Assembly: GCA_021234535.1 (NCBI GenBank)
Contig: CM037846.1
Span: 13,160,705-13,224,704 of the forward strand
DNA: 64,000 nt
Direction of reading: 5' to 3'
Origin: Stichopus chloronotus
Lineage: Eukaryota > Echinodermata > Holothuroidea > Aspidochirotida > Stichopodidae
Positions 61,202 to 64,000 of this stretch are shown here, piece by piece. The notes under the pieces are model-generated. The model made no database searches. It was not told the origin of the DNA and saw only the letters and a list, made by a program, of their open reading frames with translations. Every line of letters starts with the position of its first letter. Position 1 is the stretch's first letter. Both the position numbers and the translations under genes were made by a program.

Positions 61202-64000
61202 CTGGGGAAAAAAAAACAAAGAAGAAAATGTAAATACTTTTGCGAGTCAATGAGGAGAAAGCGAATACATACCCAGAAACAAAGAAGAAAAGTAAAGAAA
61301 TTGACCTTTTCGGTGTCGAATGAATTATGTTATCCTTCTGTAAGTGATGTTATCTTATGACTATTATGTGGTACAATTCATGATGATCCACCATAAAATT
61401 AACAGTATTATAACACAACGAAACCAACACCTTCAGATGACTTGGTCAGTTTGCTTGATATGGTATATGGGCACCACATATGATTGTAGATAATCGTTGC
61501 AATCTATATACTGTACATGTTGCAGTTTTGTGCTAATGTGGGGGATGGCGTGAATCCCGCATGTCTCCAGAATCCCGCACGAAAGTGAATCTTATGCGGG
61601 AAAAGACCGCACACTTTACCACAGTTGAGGTCATGGCTGCGATCACAAATACACAAAATAAATTGCAATAGGATCTTTCAAGTGACAAGTCCTTCCTTGA
61701 TTTTGAAGATTCCTCCCAAAAATGTTTTCAAAGAGGGATTTAACTCCCAGGTAAAATTCAGTGGCAAAAACTCTGGTTTTGTGGCAATTAAACTTGACTC
61801 TGTGATACAGTTTTCCTTCAGGCAACCAAGCAAGTCATGGCTTTATCCACTCACAAGCTTCCTTGTAAAAATTATGGAAGAGAACAACTAAGCTGGCTAT
61901 TTCAGACTTTCACAGTGATGCGCAACTGTGTTTGCAGTAATGTGATCATTTAAATCATTGTATGAGCAGGCAAATAGTAAAAGCACTAAAATTTCATGTC
62001 AAGCAGTTTAGTTTGCTTTTTAATTGTACCATTTAGACAATTTGAGGAAATGAATAGGTTTCAGGGGATAAATTCTGCCAAATTACCACAAATGCTTGCA
62101 ACATAACAAACAAAAGTGTAAACCAGATAATGTCGTGGTTGACAGTTTCCCTTCAATTGTGTGATTCTTTGAACAAACCAAAAGGAAATATAATATACTC
62201 AGTTGTCGAAACAGCTGATCGCAGACGAAGCAATGATCAGTTTGTAGTTTTTATAGATGAAAACAACGCTTCGGTTTTCTAAATGCTACCATTCCTGATA
62301 CCTATATAGAAGCTACAACTTGAGTTGTACAGTATGTTTTTGATACACCAGTGAGAACTTCACTGTTACATATTCATTTTGATGAGGCAATTTACTTCTT
62401 ACAATACGGACCACTAATTTTTAAATTTCCTTTCCTTTTTTTTTCACTGCTTTTTATGCCACTTCTTTTGGTTTGAAAGTGGTTCCTGTCATTTCCGTTC
62501 ATTGAATGGTGTATTCCGTCCATGAACAACCCAAAATTTAAAGATAAAGACAAACTTGAGAACCAACTCAATCCTATCCTCATGCTTTTTTTTTTCATAC
62601 ACATGTATACTGTATAACACTAAGTAAACAGTGCTTGTAAACTTGCAAAACAGTAAACAACTTGATTTGGACAATCACATTTTTAATATAAGGGTGGCCT
62701 AGAGGACCATCAAACAAAACACCTCAACATCAAAGATGCTAACATGAATCAATTTTCAAAAGGAATGTAGATTCATGTACACTACAGTATTGACTTACAG
62801 TGCATTTTTATCTCATCGCCCTATACAGGCTAAGATATTGTAGTCACTTTGCTAGTGGAGCTATATATTGTACTGTGCACCCATGGGAGAACGGTTGCCA
62901 TGGAAATGCGTAGAGTGGATGAGTAGCAACACCCCAGGGGTATCCCATGGTAGAGTGACCATGGGTACAGGAGGGTCCTGTTGGGTGGTATAAATGAAAA
63001 TGTGTCTGTGCCAATGTGTGTGTGTGGGTACATGTCCAAATTGTGGTTTCTCCAGATTAGTTTGAAAAGTACATGAGCGATAAAGTTTAAACTTGGTAAG
63101 GTTGTACATGATGCCAATATGTCCAAGATGTATTAGTTGTATGGTAAATCAAGTCAACTTTGATTGTTGATTTTTGCGGAAAAAAAGCAACTTTTGCCCC
63201 AAATTGCCATTTCCAGCATATCTTGAGAAGTATTTGAGCATTTACTGCAAAATTTTGCAAAACTTACCTGGGAATGAAATACTCAAGGTATATCACTTTT
63301 GAAGGAAAGAGAGTGAAATTTGCTGATTTTTTAGCAAAAAAGCAAATTTTGGTATTGGTAATTGGTATTTCCAGCATATCTTGAGATGTATTTCAGCATT
63401 TAATGCAACATTTGGCAAGGACTTACTTGAGAGTGTAATATTCAAGGTATATCACTTTTGTGTTAAAAAGAGTGAAATTTGCTGATTTTTGAGAAAAAAA
63501 GTCAATTTTGCCCCAAAATTTGTATTTCCAGCATACCTTGAGAACTATTAGACCAATCAACTTAAAGCTTTGTAAGGACTAACCTGAGAACACATTGTTC
63601 AACATAATATTAATGTAATGGTAAATCCAGTGAAATCTCAGTGCTGATATTTGAGAAAGCTAATTTTGCCTCAAGATTTGTATTTCCAGTATATCTTGAG
63701 AGCTAATGGAGCATTACACGCAAACTTTTGCAAGGGTGCTGCTGTGAACACAGTAACAAAGATACAGTATATAGCTCTTATAGTAATCTGGTGAAATTGT
63801 ATGATTGTTTTGTAAAAAATAAATACAGCCGACATCCAGGTCAATAGACACCACCTTTTGACTTTAGCCAAAACAACTCTAGCAAAACTGGCCCCTGTGG
63901 GTAGTGTCTCTGAGCATTCCTGCAAATTATGAGAACGTTATTTTTAAGTCAAACAATAATTATAGCAGAACTAGGTCCTGTACAGGTAAATAGGAGACTG
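61202..64000. other. Region upstream of CS exon 2
   Basis: This should be CS intron 1 or beyond. I searched the minus strand for a short ATG exon ending in phase 0 and did not find a convincing one. The part from about 63051 is a tandem repeat. Open frames such as 62830-63126 and 63671-63925 on the minus strand show no family resemblance. Confidence 0.5.
63051..63840. repeat. ~158 bp tandem repeat array
   Basis: The anchor ATTTCCAG(C/T)ATA(T/C)CTTGAGA begins at 63209, 63367, 63524 and 63682, with spacing of 158, 157 and 158 bases, and a diverged first copy starts near 63051 (TTTCTCCAGATTAG). Units also share GCATTTA..GCAAA..TTTTGCAA, ACTCAAGGTATATCACTTTTG and GTGAAATTTGCTGATTTTT. About five copies are visible. 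Confidence 0.85.

Noticed and set aside
1..64000. CRISPR arrays, rRNA or tRNA genes, prokaryotic operons
   Set aside because: None seen; the tandem repeats here lack CRISPR spacing and the gene structure is plainly eukaryotic.

Overview
This is a eukaryotic window from an animal nuclear genome. Genes are split into many short GT-AG exons, introns run from about 80 bases to over 3 kb, and the sequence between exons is AT-rich with simple repeats and small transposon remnants. The proteins align along their length with animal orthologues. The compact introns, a BEL/Pao-like retroelement and short diverged tandem repeats suggest a marine invertebrate, possibly a non-vertebrate deuterostome such as an echinoderm. 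That assignment is inference; nothing here fixes the species.

Five genes are supported. From the left: (1) COQ10, coenzyme Q-binding START-domain protein, minus strand, two internal exons with the 3' part outside the window; (2) SF3B1, the large U2 snRNP subunit, plus strand, 22 coding exons at 6777-30713 whose phases all join, giving 1334 residues; (3) HSPD1 (HSP60), minus strand, ten coding exons at 32747-42052 (581 residues) plus an upstream non-coding exon; (4) HSPE1 (HSP10), plus strand, four exons at 43591-47884 (103 residues), the first carrying only the start codon; (5) citrate synthase, minus strand, nine exons at 53040-61201, with the first exon not found.

The layout is the main result. 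COQ10, SF3B1, HSPD1 and HSPE1 also sit together on human chromosome 2q33, with COQ10B/SF3B1 head to head and HSPD1/HSPE1 head to head. Both pairings are kept here, but the COQ10/SF3B1 pair is flipped relative to the chaperonin pair. HSPD1 and HSPE1 encode the ring and lid of the mitochondrial chaperonin and share about 0.5 kb of intergenic DNA, which contains a perfect palindromic NRF-1 motif and a heat-shock-element-like motif. Citrate synthase, a mitochondrial matrix enzyme, follows tail to tail with HSPE1; in human it lies on another chromosome.

The non-coding part holds several repeat families: a ~148 bp tandem unit rich in AGGTCA half-sites (HSPE1 intron 3, SF3B1 intron 21, and near 50.4 kb), a decayed BEL/Pao gag fragment in SF3B1 intron 21, a 353 bp piggyBac-type MITE with TTAA ends in a citrate synthase intron, two related TIR elements near the SF3B1 start, a ~43 bp minisatellite in SF3B1 intron 15, and a ~158 bp tandem array at the right end. 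I found no new multi-gene system; the interest lies in the conserved gene cluster, its shared promoter and the intronic repeats.
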